This document shows, piece by piece, positions 52,345-60,705 of a stretch of DNA of 63,339 nt; position 1 is the stretch's first letter, and every line of letters begins with the position of its first letter. The DNA comes from Myxococcales bacterium (GTDB lineage: Bacteria; Myxococcota_A; Polyangia; Haliangiales; Haliangiaceae), in NCBI GenBank assembly GCA_028287135.1, contig JAQBQE010000070.1:1-63339 (forward strand), read 5' to 3'. Below the pieces are notes generated by a model, which saw only the letters and a program-made list of their open reading frames with translations, was not told where the DNA came from and did not search any database. The position numbers and the translations under genes are program-made.

Positions 52345-54057
52345 ATGATCGGTCGGATCGGGCTCGTGCTGTTGACTTGCGTGGTGGCATGCAAGAAGGA
52401 GCGGGCGTCGGCGCCGCCATCTCCGGCGCCGGAGCCGACCGTCGACGACTCGCTGTTCATCGTTGCGCGTCCACGCGTCACCACGATGGCGATCCCGACG
52501 CGCTTCACCGGCCCGCTGCCTGCGTCCGTGCGCGAGCTCGAGCGCGGTATCCATCCGCCGCAGCCGTTCATCCGCGCAGCGCTCGACGCGAACACGTACG
52601 AGATGCGTCAGCGCGTGGTCGCGGGCCTCACGCGCGCGGCCGCCGACGGATCGATCGACGACAAGCTTGCGAGCTGGTACGGAGGGCTGGCCGGCTACTC
52701 GCCAGGCAAGGAGACGTGCACGTGGATCGTCGAGACCGCTGCCGGCAAGCTCGTCGCGCCCGCGAAGGCCGCGTTGTGGCGAGCGGCGACGCACTGCCGG
52801 TTCCCCGCACTTGCGCCGGCCTTCTCCAAGGACGAAGTGCCAGACGACGTCATCGTCGAGTGGTACTTCAATGCGTTCCTGGGCGAGGACGTGCAGCTCC
52901 CCTTCAACGAGCGGGTCGCGCGTGCGGCGGCGGCCTACGCGCGCACGGCGGACAACCACTTCAAGGCTCGCCAGGTCGGCTTCGTATTTGCCCGCATGAA
53001 GGGTCCCGAATCGGTCGTGACAATCACCGCGCTACAGCAGTCTCTGACCGATCCGCATCGGCGCGCCATCGTCGGTATCGGGATGCTGAACAGCGCGTCG
53101 GCAGACGGCAAGGCGATCGGCGAGCGCGCGTGCACGCACCCGAAGGTCGCCGACGACCCGATGTGCGGGCGGGTGTCGCCGGACACGACGCAGCCGCCAA
53201 CGAACGCGAGGGGCATGCTCGAGGACGGCGAGAGCGTCACCACCATCCTCAGCAAGCATCCGAAGCCGGCCGTCGCCGCGGCGCTGACCGACTGCACGAA
53301 AACGACGAAGGACTATCGTCGCGTCCGCTGCTTGAGGGCGCTCGCCGCGATCGATCGACCGGCCGCAGCAGCCGTTGCCAAGAGTCTCGCCTCCGACGAT
53401 CCGCGCATTGCGACCATGCTGCGCTCGCTCGAGACGTTTCCCGACCTCGCGTCCGCCGAACAAGAGCTCGTCCGCCGCGGCTTCAAGCTCGACAGACCAC
53501 GAGCCGACGAGGAGAGATTCGACGAACCTGAGGTCACGCTCGAGGACACGCTGTTCGCGCGCGGTCGCTCGAAGGGGTTCGACGCCGAGACCGGCATGTT
53601 TCCCAACGAGCATGACGAGCTGCTCGCAGATCTCGCCGCGCTCGCTGCTCCGGCGCTCGACGGCGTCATCTTCGAGGAGATTCCGCCGAGCCGTGCCGAC
53701 GCCGACGCCGACAGTGGCAGCTACGTACTGCACGCTTATCTCGGCGGCAAACAGTACTCCGTCGATGCCGAGAACCACGGCGACTGGTACGACGTAGAAG
53801 CGGTGATCGGGCTCGTCAACGCACTGCTCGTCGCGAACAAGAGTGACCACCGACTCGTGGTGCTACCGACCGGCGACCAGACCGTGAACGTGCTTGTCGG
53901 GCCCGCTATCGGAATTCGCGCGCTCGCAGACGCGAGGCTGCTCGACCTCGGCAAGGCCGGCGCGGCCGAGCGCGCAGGAAAGGAGTTCGAGGATCAGGTG
54001 TTGGATTCGATCCGCAGCGGCGAGGTCTTGCGCGACGTCAAGATCGAGCCCCCCTGA
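52345..54057 (+). CDS. large lipoprotein, HEAT-like helical repeats
   Basis: This 570-residue lipoprotein (signal MIGRIGLVLLTCVVAC) is followed by a Pro/Ala linker and a long alpha-helical region with paired helices (RQRVVAGLTRAAADGS, PAKAALWRAATHCRFPAL, VAAALTDCTKTTKDYRRVRC) suggestive of HEAT-type repeats. A separate C-terminal domain (about 400-570) has YVLHAYLGGKQYSVDAENHG. Cys pairs may be disulfide-bonded in the periplasm. Function unknown; related large lipoproteins are common in myxobacteria. Confidence 0.65.
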   Translation: MIGRIGLVLLTCVVACKKERASAPPSPAPEPTVDDSLFIVARPRVTTMAIPTRFTGPLPASVRELERGIHPPQPFIRAALDANTYEMRQRVVAGLTRAAADGSIDDKLASWYGGLAGYSPGKETCTWIVETAAGKLVAPAKAALWRAATHCRFPALAPAFSKDEVPDDVIVEWYFNAFLGEDVQLPFNERVARAAAAYARTADNHFKARQVGFVFARMKGPESVVTITALQQSLTDPHRRAIVGIGMLNSASADGKAIGERACTHPKVADDPMCGRVSPDTTQPPTNARGMLEDGESVTTILSKHPKPAVAAALTDCTKTTKDYRRVRCLRALAAIDRPAAAAVAKSLASDDPRIATMLRSLETFPDLASAEQELVRRGFKLDRPRADEERFDEPEVTLEDTLFARGRSKGFDAETGMFPNEHDELLADLAALAAPALDGVIFEEIPPSRADADADSGSYVLHAYLGGKQYSVDAENHGDWYDVEAVIGLVNALLVANKSDHRLVVLPTGDQTVNVLVGPAIGIRALADARLLDLGKAGAAERAGKEFEDQVLDSIRSGEVLRDVKIEPP

Positions 54058-54178
54058 ACAGCGCGGCTCTCTACACCGTAGATGTGCGGTGTGGATCGGG
54101 TGAACCGCGAGTGGCCGAGCCGCCATTGTCTGGCCGGTGACCAAACGGTGGCTAGCCGTTCTCAGAATCCGCTAACTA

Positions 54179-54225
54179 TGGTGGAGGTTTTGGAGGATCG
54201 AACCACAGACCCTCGGCCTGCAAAG
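54179..54225 (-). other. tRNA-Ala(TGC) 3'-half fragment, probable attachment-site scar
   Basis: Read on the minus strand it contains an anticodon loop CTTTGCA. Sixteen bases later come GGTTCGATCC (T-arm) and a terminal CCTCCACCA, all at the spacing of bacterial tRNA-Ala(TGC). The 5' half is absent, the T-stem does not pair properly and there is one extra base before the acceptor, so it is not functional. A truncated integrase starts 70 bases away, as expected for an att site. An imperfect inverted repeat (54239-54248 and 54276-54288) lies between them. Confidence 0.55.
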
Positions 54226-54294
54226 AACTCGGTTCTCTTGGTGACTAGTTTGGCAGAGCCTCGGGTCTGTTTCTTCTAGTCACTACCACACGCC

Positions 54295-54480
54295 ATGAAC
54301 CTCAGGCTCACCGAGAAGTCGCTCGATCGCGTCGCCCTCCCCGCCGGCAAGGCACAGCTCATCGTCTGGGATGAAGAGGTGCCCGGCTTCGGCGTCGTCG
54401 TTGGTCGCCGGCTCGCGACGTTCATCGCGAACTACCGTGCGAACGGCGCGAAGCGCCGGCAGGTCGCGGCGGAGGGCCAC
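54295..54480 (+). pseudogene. truncated tyrosine recombinase/phage integrase (arm-binding N-terminus only)
   Basis: It starts LRLTEKSLDRVALPAGK, followed by DEEVPGFGVVVGR and TFIANYRANGAKRR, the N-terminal arm-DNA-binding domain of island-type integrases (usual length about 400). After about 60 residues the similarity ends, where the 3' end of the convergent membrane-protein gene begins. The catalytic Arg-His-Arg-Tyr domain is gone, so it is inactive. Its place next to a tRNA fragment marks an old integration. Confidence 0.75.
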
Positions 54481-54818
54481 GCAAGGACCAGCAGAGCGGC
54501 GAGTCCGGCGAGGAGAAGCGCCACCGTGATTCCAATCGAGAGCGTGCGCCGCCGGCGGCGGCGTCGATCTGCCTCTCCGTAGCCCGGAAAGAAATATGCG
54601 ACCACTTGTTCGTAGATGCGGCGTCCCTCGGCTGTAGTCTCCCGTCTACTGGCAGGGGTGTCGAGCACCGGCTCGAAGGTCCGCATCAGGATCTTCGTCG
54701 TCTCGGCCCCCTTGGTCACGTCCGAGATCGCGGGATCGAACTGGCGCTCGATCTCCTCGGGCCGGAACCCCATCGCGGTCAAGCGCAGGCGTTCGCGTTC
54801 GCCCTCGTCGTCGGTCAT
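54432..54818 (-). CDS. small membrane protein, 3' end fused to integrase antisense
   Basis: This 128-residue protein starts MTDDEGERERLRLTAMGF. It has an acidic helical N-terminus, an Arg-rich stretch (DRRRRRRRTLS) and one TM helix (about residues 92-115, ITVALLLAGLAALLVLAW). The last ten residues are encoded by the antisense of the integrase fragment, so the natural end has probably been replaced. Start overlaps the upstream gene's stop (ATGA). Confidence 0.5.
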   Translation of the reverse strand: MTDDEGERERLRLTAMGFRPEEIERQFDPAISDVTKGAETTKILMRTFEPVLDTPASRRETTAEGRRIYEQVVAYFFPGYGEADRRRRRRRTLSIGITVALLLAGLAALLVLAWPSAATCRRFAPFAR

Positions 54819-55117
54819 CGGAAGAATTTCACGAGGATGTACCAGCGGATGATGGCGACGACCGCCGCTCCGCACGCGCCGAGGATCAGAGCGCCTGACC
54901 ATGCCTGGCGGGTGGTCGGCGCATCGCTGAAGGTGCGTGAGCCGATGATCATCCCGGCGCCAAAGCCGAACGTCAGCGCGATGTAGAGGCTGTTGGTGAC
55001 CATCTCCGTCTCACTCATCGAGCCGGTGCCCGCCATGGCAGCGAGCGCGATCGAGCCGACGACGAGAAGCCAGCCGATCCGACCAGCCCAGCGCAGCGGA
55101 CGCGGTGACGTCGCCAT
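54815..55117 (-). CDS. small three-helix membrane protein
   Basis: This 100-residue protein starts at the ATG with GAGG five bases upstream (a longer start at 55138 is possible). Three hydrophobic segments: IGWLLVVGSIALAAMAG, YIALTFGFGAGMIIG and GALILGACGAAVVAII. No motif; coupled to the following small membrane protein, so the two may form a complex. Confidence 0.6.
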   Translation of the reverse strand: MATSPRPLRWAGRIGWLLVVGSIALAAMAGTGSMSETEMVTNSLYIALTFGFGAGMIIGSRTFSDAPTTRQAWSGALILGACGAAVVAIIRWYILVKFFR

Positions 55118-55180
55118 CAATGCCTCACTCGTCATCATCGGTCATGAGCGTGGCATGCGACAAGCCGCTCGCGCCGGGCC

Positions 55181-55268
55181 TTAGACGACCTTGCCTTGCG
55201 TGTTGGAGTCGAGGAACGCGCCGACGTCGGAGATCCGGTTGTCAGCGCTCACTAGAAGCCGCGTAATT
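55181..55268 (-). pseudogene. C-terminal relic of an HTH (excisionase/MerR-like) DNA-binding protein
   Basis: This short frame ends RISDVGAFLDSNTQGKVV. It corresponds to the end of the HTH protein at 62922-63151 (RVTDVDAFLAANTRGNVA), the region after the wing in HTH_17/AlpA-like proteins. The helix-turn-helix itself is absent here. Confidence 0.5.
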
Positions 55269-55370
55269 ATGGCCCCGCCGTGAGTTCGAGATCGGGGAAG
55301 AGGCGGCCGCGGATCTTCTGCTGCTAGTGCGAGTTCGGGGGGGCGAGGTGAAACGGATCCTGCCCTCGCC

Positions 55371-55568
55371 TCATCGACTACGCGACACGTACACGAGCGC
55401 TCTCGTCGAGGTCGGCGGTATCTCGCCGTACTGATCGACGTGCTGACGAACCATCGCCCTCCGCGGGGCTCCGTCACCGCTGGCTATGTCGATCTCTCGA
55501 TCGAGCACCTCGCTCAATGTCAGCAGCGCGTCACGCAGTTCTTGCTCGAGAAACTGCAACTCCGCCAA
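55371..55568 (-). CDS. possible small protein
   Basis: This 65-codon frame with a TTG start has a helical N-terminus (ELQFLEQELRDALLTLSEVL) and moderate coding bias. No family is recognised and no ribosome site is clear; it may be a fragment rather than a gene. Confidence 0.25.
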   Translation of the reverse strand: MAELQFLEQELRDALLTLSEVLDREIDIASGDGAPRRAMVRQHVDQYGEIPPTSTRALVYVSRSR

Positions 55569-55699
55569 GCGAGAAGGCCACCAAGCCCAGCAAGAAGCGT
55601 CCAGGAGGCCGGCACCTCAGAGCACTTCCATCGACGCAACTCGGTGTCCGTTTTCGCTATCCCCAGTCCCACACAAAGTCGCCGCGATCGTCCAACTCG

Positions 55700-55775
55700 A
55701 TCGGCAGGCCGCGGCCGTCTCTCCGCTCGCACGCCAGGCCGCCACATGCTTCTTCCACGTAGCTGCATCCGCCAT
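55700..55775 (-). pseudogene. IS66-type TnpA N-terminal scrap
   Basis: It begins MADAATWKKHVAAWRASGE, the typical opening of the small TnpA/orfA proteins of IS66-like elements (W-x-x-H/R-V-x-x-WRASG). Similarity stops after about 22 residues and no terminal repeats or other transposase genes are nearby. Confidence 0.35.
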
Positions 55776-55898
55776 CCCCTGCACCCTGCACCGCTCAGCC
55801 GGTCATGTTCATGGCGGCGTTCGTGCAGCGGGTACGCCGTGTTGCGCGGCGAGAAGGTTCCCGACGACGCGCTGGCCCGCGAGCTGGGCGCGATGGGG

Positions 55899-56456
55899 TC
55901 AGCGCGCGCGCCGGTAGTGCATGGCGACCGCGCCGCTGCGGAGCGGCTTCGCCGAGACCAGCTCGAGCCGTCGCGTGCTGGGCAGCCCGCTCTGGTACAG
56001 GGTCGGGCCGTGGCCGGCGATCCTGGGGTGGACGAGGAACTTGTACTCGTCTATCAGATCCAGCCGGTCTAGCTCGGTCGCGAGCTTGCCGCTACCGAGG
56101 AGCACGCCGGCCGGGGTCGCGTCCTTGAGCTTCTGCACGCCCGTGCGCAGGTCGCCGGCGATGTGGTGGCTGTTGGCCCACGGGAAGTCCTTTCGCGTCG
56201 ACGACACCACGTACTTCGGCTTGGCCTCCAGCTTGACCGCCCACTCGCGCATCGCCGGCGGCGCCTCCTCGTCGCCGCGCGCGACCGCCGGCCAGTAGCT
56301 CTCCATCATCTCGTAGGTGACGCGGCCCCACAGCATCGCCCCGCCCTCGTCCATGACGCGGGTGAAGAAGGCGTGTGTCTCGTCGTCGGCGATTCCCTCC
56401 TGGTGGTCGACGCAGCCGTCCAAGGTCACGTTGATGCTGAAGGTCAAGAGTCCCAT
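55899..56456 (-). CDS. dihydrofolate reductase (RibD-like) family protein
   Basis: This 185-residue protein starts MGLLTFSINVTLDGCVDH and has MLWGRVTYEMMESYWP (the NADPH-binding segment of the family), GVLLGSGKLATELDRL and LIDEYKFLVHPRIAGHGP near the C-terminus. These stand-alone RibD-C-like proteins are widespread NADPH-binding reductases with unknown substrates, not true folate enzymes. Complete length. A relic of a paralogue lies at 52192. Confidence 0.88.
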   Translation of the reverse strand: MGLLTFSINVTLDGCVDHQEGIADDETHAFFTRVMDEGGAMLWGRVTYEMMESYWPAVARGDEEAPPAMREWAVKLEAKPKYVVSSTRKDFPWANSHHIAGDLRTGVQKLKDATPAGVLLGSGKLATELDRLDLIDEYKFLVHPRIAGHGPTLYQSGLPSTRRLELVSAKPLRSGAVAMHYRRAR

Positions 56457-56507
56457 GCGGCGAGTCTAAGCCATGGCGCGAACGGAGCCGATGATCGATG
56501 GTTCCGC

Positions 56508-56812
56508 TCAGGGATACTTTGTGAGTCGAGGCTTCTTCCCGACGAGAACATCTTCGATCATCGCAACGAGCGCGTGAGAGATCTTGTCCGAAGGATCCAT
56601 TTTCGAGAGCACGCGTGACCTCGGCGTTTGCGTGCTTCACATCACCCGCAATCATGCACGCGAGCGCAGTGTTGGAACGGAGACCCGCGTCCTGCGGATG
56701 CAAGCTGCAGTTTCGCTCGCAAACCGTGACGGCCTGTTCTCCTCGGCCGAGCGCAAGGCACTGCCCACCGAAGTCGCGACAGGCATTTGCATGTGTCGGG
56801 TCTGACGTTCCG
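56508..56812 (-). pseudogene. frameshifted TPR-protein C-terminus
   Basis: One frame reads ACRDFGGQCLALGRGEQAVT ... AGLRSNTALACMIAGDVKHA (two TPR helices). Near base 56605 it is continued in another frame by KMDPSDKISHALVAMIEDVL and a normal stop. Joining them needs a single-base shift. No start is left upstream. A dead remnant of a larger TPR protein. Confidence 0.55.
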
Positions 56813-56882
56813 GGGGGCCGCGCTGCAGCACGCTGGCGGTCGCGAAACGGTCGTCGACCCAGTCAACGTTGAGAGGTACTCT

Positions 56883-57137
56883 ATGCGTGTGAGCAACCAC
56901 GCACGACAGGTCCTTGAGGAAGCGCTTCGCTTGCCCATCGACGAACGTGCTGACGTTGCAGCCGAGCTGCTGCGCAGCCTCGACGAGGGAGAGAGCACCC
57001 TGCCGCCTGAAGAGGTGGAACGACGCTGGGCCGAAGAGATCACGAGGCGGGCTGAACGCGCCGTCCGTGGCGAATCGGTCGGTCGTGATGCCGACGAAGT
57101 CCTCTCCTCGATCGAGTCCAAGCTGCGACAGCGATGA
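56883..57137 (+). CDS. type II antitoxin (addiction module protein)
   Basis: This 84-residue protein matches the putative addiction-module component family (TIGR02574-like): LEEALRLPIDERADVAAELL, the DEGESTLPPEEVERRWAEEI middle and an acidic/basic helical end. GAGAGG precedes the ATG. Its stop overlaps the toxin start (ATGA). It should bind and block the ParE-like toxin and repress its own promoter, which would lie in the short region upstream. Confidence 0.85.
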   Translation: MRVSNHARQVLEEALRLPIDERADVAAELLRSLDEGESTLPPEEVERRWAEEITRRAERAVRGESVGRDADEVLSSIESKLRQR

Positions 57138-57430
57138 CCAAGCCCCTTCGCTTCGACAATGACGCAGTCGAGGAGATGGAGATGGCCGCCGAATGGTACG
57201 AGGCGCGGCGTCAGGGCCTTGGAATCGACTTCGTGACCGCAGTGCGCGAAGCGCTTCAGCGGGTCGCGGATGCGCCGCAGAACTGGCCGCTTGTTCGCGA
57301 CGTGCCCGAGCGGATCAACGTCTGTCGGTTCCTGCTTCGACGCTTCCCCTACTCGGTCGTGTTCATCGAGCTCGACGCAGAGATCCGCGTGCTCGCGATC
57401 GCTCACACGAGTCGCGAGCCGGGCTTCTAG
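57134..57430 (+). CDS. RelE/ParE-family toxin
   Basis: This 98-residue protein has the ParE-type pattern: EEMEMAAEWYEARRQGLG at the N-terminus, ALQRVADAPQNWP, VCRFLLRRFPYSVVF (the conserved R-x-FPY-x-V strand) and a short C-terminal VLAIAHTSREPG. Translationally coupled to the antitoxin. Whether it acts as a gyrase poison (ParE) or mRNA interferase (RelE) cannot be settled from sequence; the absence of a clear RelE catalytic set favours ParE. Confidence 0.88.
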   Translation: MTKPLRFDNDAVEEMEMAAEWYEARRQGLGIDFVTAVREALQRVADAPQNWPLVRDVPERINVCRFLLRRFPYSVVFIELDAEIRVLAIAHTSREPGF

Positions 57431-57636
57431 CGCACCCGTCTCCAGCGTGACGTTCCTCTCGGGTCACGACCGCCGACTGTTCCGAGGACCGCGGCGACCG
57501 GCTGCGGCACGCTGCGAAGGCAGCTTGCGGCGAAGGCGTTGGCTGATCGTCGCGGACTTCCGGCGCGTCAGGCGTTCATCTGATCTAGCGCCAGCAGATC
57601 GCATCGCCTCATCTTCCCTCATTCCGTCAGTGGGCG

Positions 57637-59610
57637 TCACCCCACCCACTGATACGCGACCTTGCCCATCGACTCGTATTCGGCACGAGCGGCCCGCCAG
57701 AGATGGGCGTTCGTGATCGGCGTACCCTCGTTAGCGGCGAGGTAAGCCGCCCGCAGGACGGCATTCTTGATGTAGCCGCCACTCATCAGGAACTCCGTGG
57801 CAAGGCGGCTCGCATCGAGATCGTCAGCTCGGGCCGCACGCTCGGGGATCATCGTGGTCCACAGCATCGCGCGCTCCTTCTCATCGGGCATGGGGACGCG
57901 AATGTGGAACGCAAGCCGGCGCTGGAAAGCCTTGTCGATCGCCGTTTCATGGTTCGTGGTGAGCAGCGAGATCCCGCTGAACGCCTCCATGCGTTGAAGG
58001 AGATAGTTGACCTCGAGGTTGGCGTATCGATCGTTGCTCGACTTGACCTCCGTGCGCTTGCCGAACAACGAGTCCGCCTCGTCGAACAGTAGAATCGCGT
58101 GACCGGACTCCGCTGCCTCGAACAGCGCTGCAAGTTGCTTCTCAGTCTCACCGATGTACTTGGATACGACTTTCGAGAGATCCACCTGGTAGAGGTCAAG
58201 GCCGAGCTCGCGCGCGACGAGGCCAGCGATCATCGTCTTGCCGGTTCCGGGGGGGCCGGACAGCAGCGCCGACAGACCGAGCCCCTTGCCGACCTTGTCT
58301 GCGAAGCCCCACGCATCGAGCACTTGGCGGCGATGACGCACCCGCGCCACCATCTCGATCAGAAGATCGAACTGATCAACTGGCAACACGAGGTCGTCCC
58401 AGGTCTGACGCGTGTCGATTCGTTGGGCGAGGCCGAGCAGGCGACGTTCGAGCTGGCCCCGTAGCGCGGCGTGAACGTGATCGGTCGTGATCGCTTCCGC
58501 ACCTCGCGACAACAACGACGCGGCGGTCGCAGTGTGAGTCAGCAGACCAGGCGAAATCGTGTAGCGAGCAGCGCAGTCTCTCGCCACGTTCGCACTTACT
58601 TCGGGCAGCCTGTGCGTCCACATCGCGATCCGTTTCGCTTCATCGGGGAGTGCGATAGCAATGGTGATCAGCGGTCGATCGATCGGCCACGTGCAGGCTT
58701 CACGCGATGTCGCGAACACGGGGCCGTCGCACATGCGGATCAGCTCGCGGTCGACGATTTCCGCGTGCTCGCTCAGACTGTCGCTCTCGAGTAGCAGCGG
58801 CCATGCTTCGTGGAGACGACACTCACGCACAATGGCGCGCAACTGTCGACTCAGCTTCTCGGCATCCTTTCCGAGCGCGGTAGCTCGGACCGCGAGCACA
58901 GTCCTCCCGGCCGACGAGATTGCGTGCCGCAACATCGTGGCGCGACCACTGCCTTCGATGCCCGTCGCCACTACGAAGACCCCGTCGCCCTCGCCCACGG
59001 CGCGGAGCAACGCATCGGGTGCAATCAGTTCGAGGCTCGCTGTCTCTCGCCGGATCTCCACGGCGCTCGTCAGCGTCGCGATCTCGCCAAGCTCGCCATC
59101 GATCGACAGCCGACCACGAGCCAGCTCGATCACCCGATCATTCGGCCGCACCGGGCGCCGGTACAACGGGACGCGTGAGTCGTGCGTCGTCTCGATCAAA
59201 CCGAACCGGGCAAGTCGCGCGAACACCTCTCCGTCCGCGCCTGCATCGCCTCCAGCAGCAAGGCGCTCCAGGATCTGTGCGTTGAGCTCGTGCATCCCGG
59301 GAGAGACAAGCAACTGAGCGGCGCCTGCGAGCGCGGGCTCGAGCTCGATGCACACGAGCAGCCACAGGACGTCCATCTCGATCGCAGAAAGCCCCAGCTG
59401 CGTCTGCAGTGCCCGCATCGGCGTCGACTTCGCCGGCTGCAGGTTGTTCAGGAAGATGTGTGGATCCCGGAGGTCATTCAGCGGCTCGCCGCTCAGCCAG
59501 CCAGCGGCGCGACCCGCATTGATGAACTCGCCCAATCGAGCGAGCGTCCAAGCCTTCCTCGCGGACAGTTCCTCGGCAGCCGCTTCGAATCCAATCGCAT
59601 GCTCGGTCAT
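57637..59610 (-). CDS. AAA+ ATPase of the eCIS (Afp15/PVC-associated) type
   Basis: This 657-residue protein has a winged-helix-like N-terminus (to about residue 200), a degenerate AAA module (about 200-400, EGSGRATML in the Walker A position) and a full C-terminal AAA module. That module has Walker A GPPGTGKT near residue 453, Walker B ILLFDEAD near 508 and arginine finger in FQRRLAFHI. This two-module plan is typical of ATPases encoded with extracellular contractile injection systems and with stand-alone myxobacterial copies. No sheath, tube or baseplate gene is in the window. It is the last of a minus-strand group with a Sel1 lipoprotein and a large unknown protein. Confidence 0.85.
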   Translation of the reverse strand: MTEHAIGFEAAAEELSARKAWTLARLGEFINAGRAAGWLSGEPLNDLRDPHIFLNNLQPAKSTPMRALQTQLGLSAIEMDVLWLLVCIELEPALAGAAQLLVSPGMHELNAQILERLAAGGDAGADGEVFARLARFGLIETTHDSRVPLYRRPVRPNDRVIELARGRLSIDGELGEIATLTSAVEIRRETASLELIAPDALLRAVGEGDGVFVVATGIEGSGRATMLRHAISSAGRTVLAVRATALGKDAEKLSRQLRAIVRECRLHEAWPLLLESDSLSEHAEIVDRELIRMCDGPVFATSREACTWPIDRPLITIAIALPDEAKRIAMWTHRLPEVSANVARDCAARYTISPGLLTHTATAASLLSRGAEAITTDHVHAALRGQLERRLLGLAQRIDTRQTWDDLVLPVDQFDLLIEMVARVRHRRQVLDAWGFADKVGKGLGLSALLSGPPGTGKTMIAGLVARELGLDLYQVDLSKVVSKYIGETEKQLAALFEAAESGHAILLFDEADSLFGKRTEVKSSNDRYANLEVNYLLQRMEAFSGISLLTTNHETAIDKAFQRRLAFHIRVPMPDEKERAMLWTTMIPERAARADDLDASRLATEFLMSGGYIKNAVLRAAYLAANEGTPITNAHLWRAARAEYESMGKVAYQWVG

Positions 59611-59684
59611 GGGGTGGCTATCGATGAAACGCTTCCCCGGTTGCGTAGTTCCTAGATGCTGCGCGATCTCGCGAGGATGGCTCG

Positions 59685-60689
59685 TCAGGGAGCCGTTTCA
59701 CCCTGGGGGCACGCGGATGACTCTCCCAGTTCGCAGGCCCGCTTCAGCATCGCAGCCGCACGGGTCGGATCGGCCGGCGCTTCGCTGTACAGCTTCGCAC
59801 CTTTAACGCAGTCCAACCCCAGTCGCGAGTGCACGCGAAGCCCCGCTCCAGGGTAGAGCTCGTCGAAACAACTGACTTCGAGTGCGGCTCGCGCGGCTTC
59901 GACCTGGCGATCCGGCGCCTCGAGATGGAAGTCAGCGAGCTCTCGACAGCTCTTCGCGGTCAACGCGCACGCCATCGTTAGAATCCGGGCCGCGGTCGCG
60001 CGCTCCGTCGGGAGACTACGACTCGCAAGGACGCAATCCTGCAAACTCCCTGCGAGGCAGTGTTCTACGATCAGTCGGCGATAGCTGGGTTCGTCATGAG
60101 GATAGCAATCTCGCGCGTAGCCCGCCTTGCACCCAGAGATCCGTAGCTGCGTGGCACGTTCCTCCAGCCGTGGATCCGATGGAATGACGCTCTCGCAGGC
60201 CTCCGGATCACCTAGATCGCACGCTTTGATGAACAGTGCGTTGTTGGACGTGTCCTTTGCCTGCATCGTGCACGCAGAGGCATTGCCGCCCGCGCAAGCT
60301 GCGCGGATCTGCGAGTCGGCGATCCTGTACGACCCCAATGCGTCGCTTGCGATACGGCAGCTGAAGGGGTCGCCGGCCCTGCATCGTGGCCACAACGCGT
60401 CGAGGACTGCTGGGACCTGCTCCTCCTCGTGTCGCATGAAGGTACCGATAATGACCGCGCAGCTCCGGGGATCCCCTTTCTGGCATGCCTCGAAGAACAG
60501 CGTGAGGGCACGTTCGCGATCGCGCGGAACGCCTTCGCCCAGAAGCGCGCGACGGGCCTCGACGGCCAGCGTTGCTGGATTTGCCCTGGGTGAAGAAGAC
60601 CCCGAGTCCGGGTGCGTGCGCGCAGCCTGAGACCCCGAACACGCCGTAGCGAAGATCGCGGTGAACATCAATGTCGAATACGAGCTCAT
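59685..60689 (-). CDS. lipoprotein with Sel1-like Cys-containing repeats
   Basis: This 334-residue protein has its start set at MSSYSTLMFTAIFATAC, with AGGA eight bases upstream; the lipobox is ATAC. Repeated units such as ALTLFFEACQKGDPRSC, IKACDLGDPEAC and MLKRACELGESSACP are Sel1/TPR-like repeats with paired Cys, as found in many myxobacterial lipoproteins. Probably an envelope protein-protein adaptor. Between the ATPase and the large unknown protein, on the same strand. Confidence 0.8.
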   Translation of the reverse strand: MSSYSTLMFTAIFATACSGSQAARTHPDSGSSSPRANPATLAVEARRALLGEGVPRDRERALTLFFEACQKGDPRSCAVIIGTFMRHEEEQVPAVLDALWPRCRAGDPFSCRIASDALGSYRIADSQIRAACAGGNASACTMQAKDTSNNALFIKACDLGDPEACESVIPSDPRLEERATQLRISGCKAGYARDCYPHDEPSYRRLIVEHCLAGSLQDCVLASRSLPTERATAARILTMACALTAKSCRELADFHLEAPDRQVEAARAALEVSCFDELYPGAGLRVHSRLGLDCVKGAKLYSEAPADPTRAAAMLKRACELGESSACPQGETAP

Positions 60690-60705
60690 GATGGTCATCC
60701 TAAGG

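Larger units (their letters stand above)
55269..55898. other. 630-base degraded region
   Basis: No intact gene. It holds a possible small ORF (55371-55568), a transposase-like scrap (55700-55775) and two short in-frame pieces with coding-like codons: LPIELDDRGDFVWDWG on the minus strand near 55670-55720, and LRGEKVPDDALARELGAM on the plus strand near 55840-55900. The mixture suggests several gene ends joined by deletions. Confidence 0.45.

Noticed and set aside
54058..54178. Possible 5' half of the tRNA next to the Ala fragment
   Set aside because: The fragment's 5' half would lie on the other side (above 54225). Neither side shows a D-arm or matching acceptor strand.
57464..57649. A 61-residue Arg-rich minus-strand open frame
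   Set aside because: Composition is typical of chance frames in GC-rich DNA, it overlaps the ATPase stop, and no motif is present.
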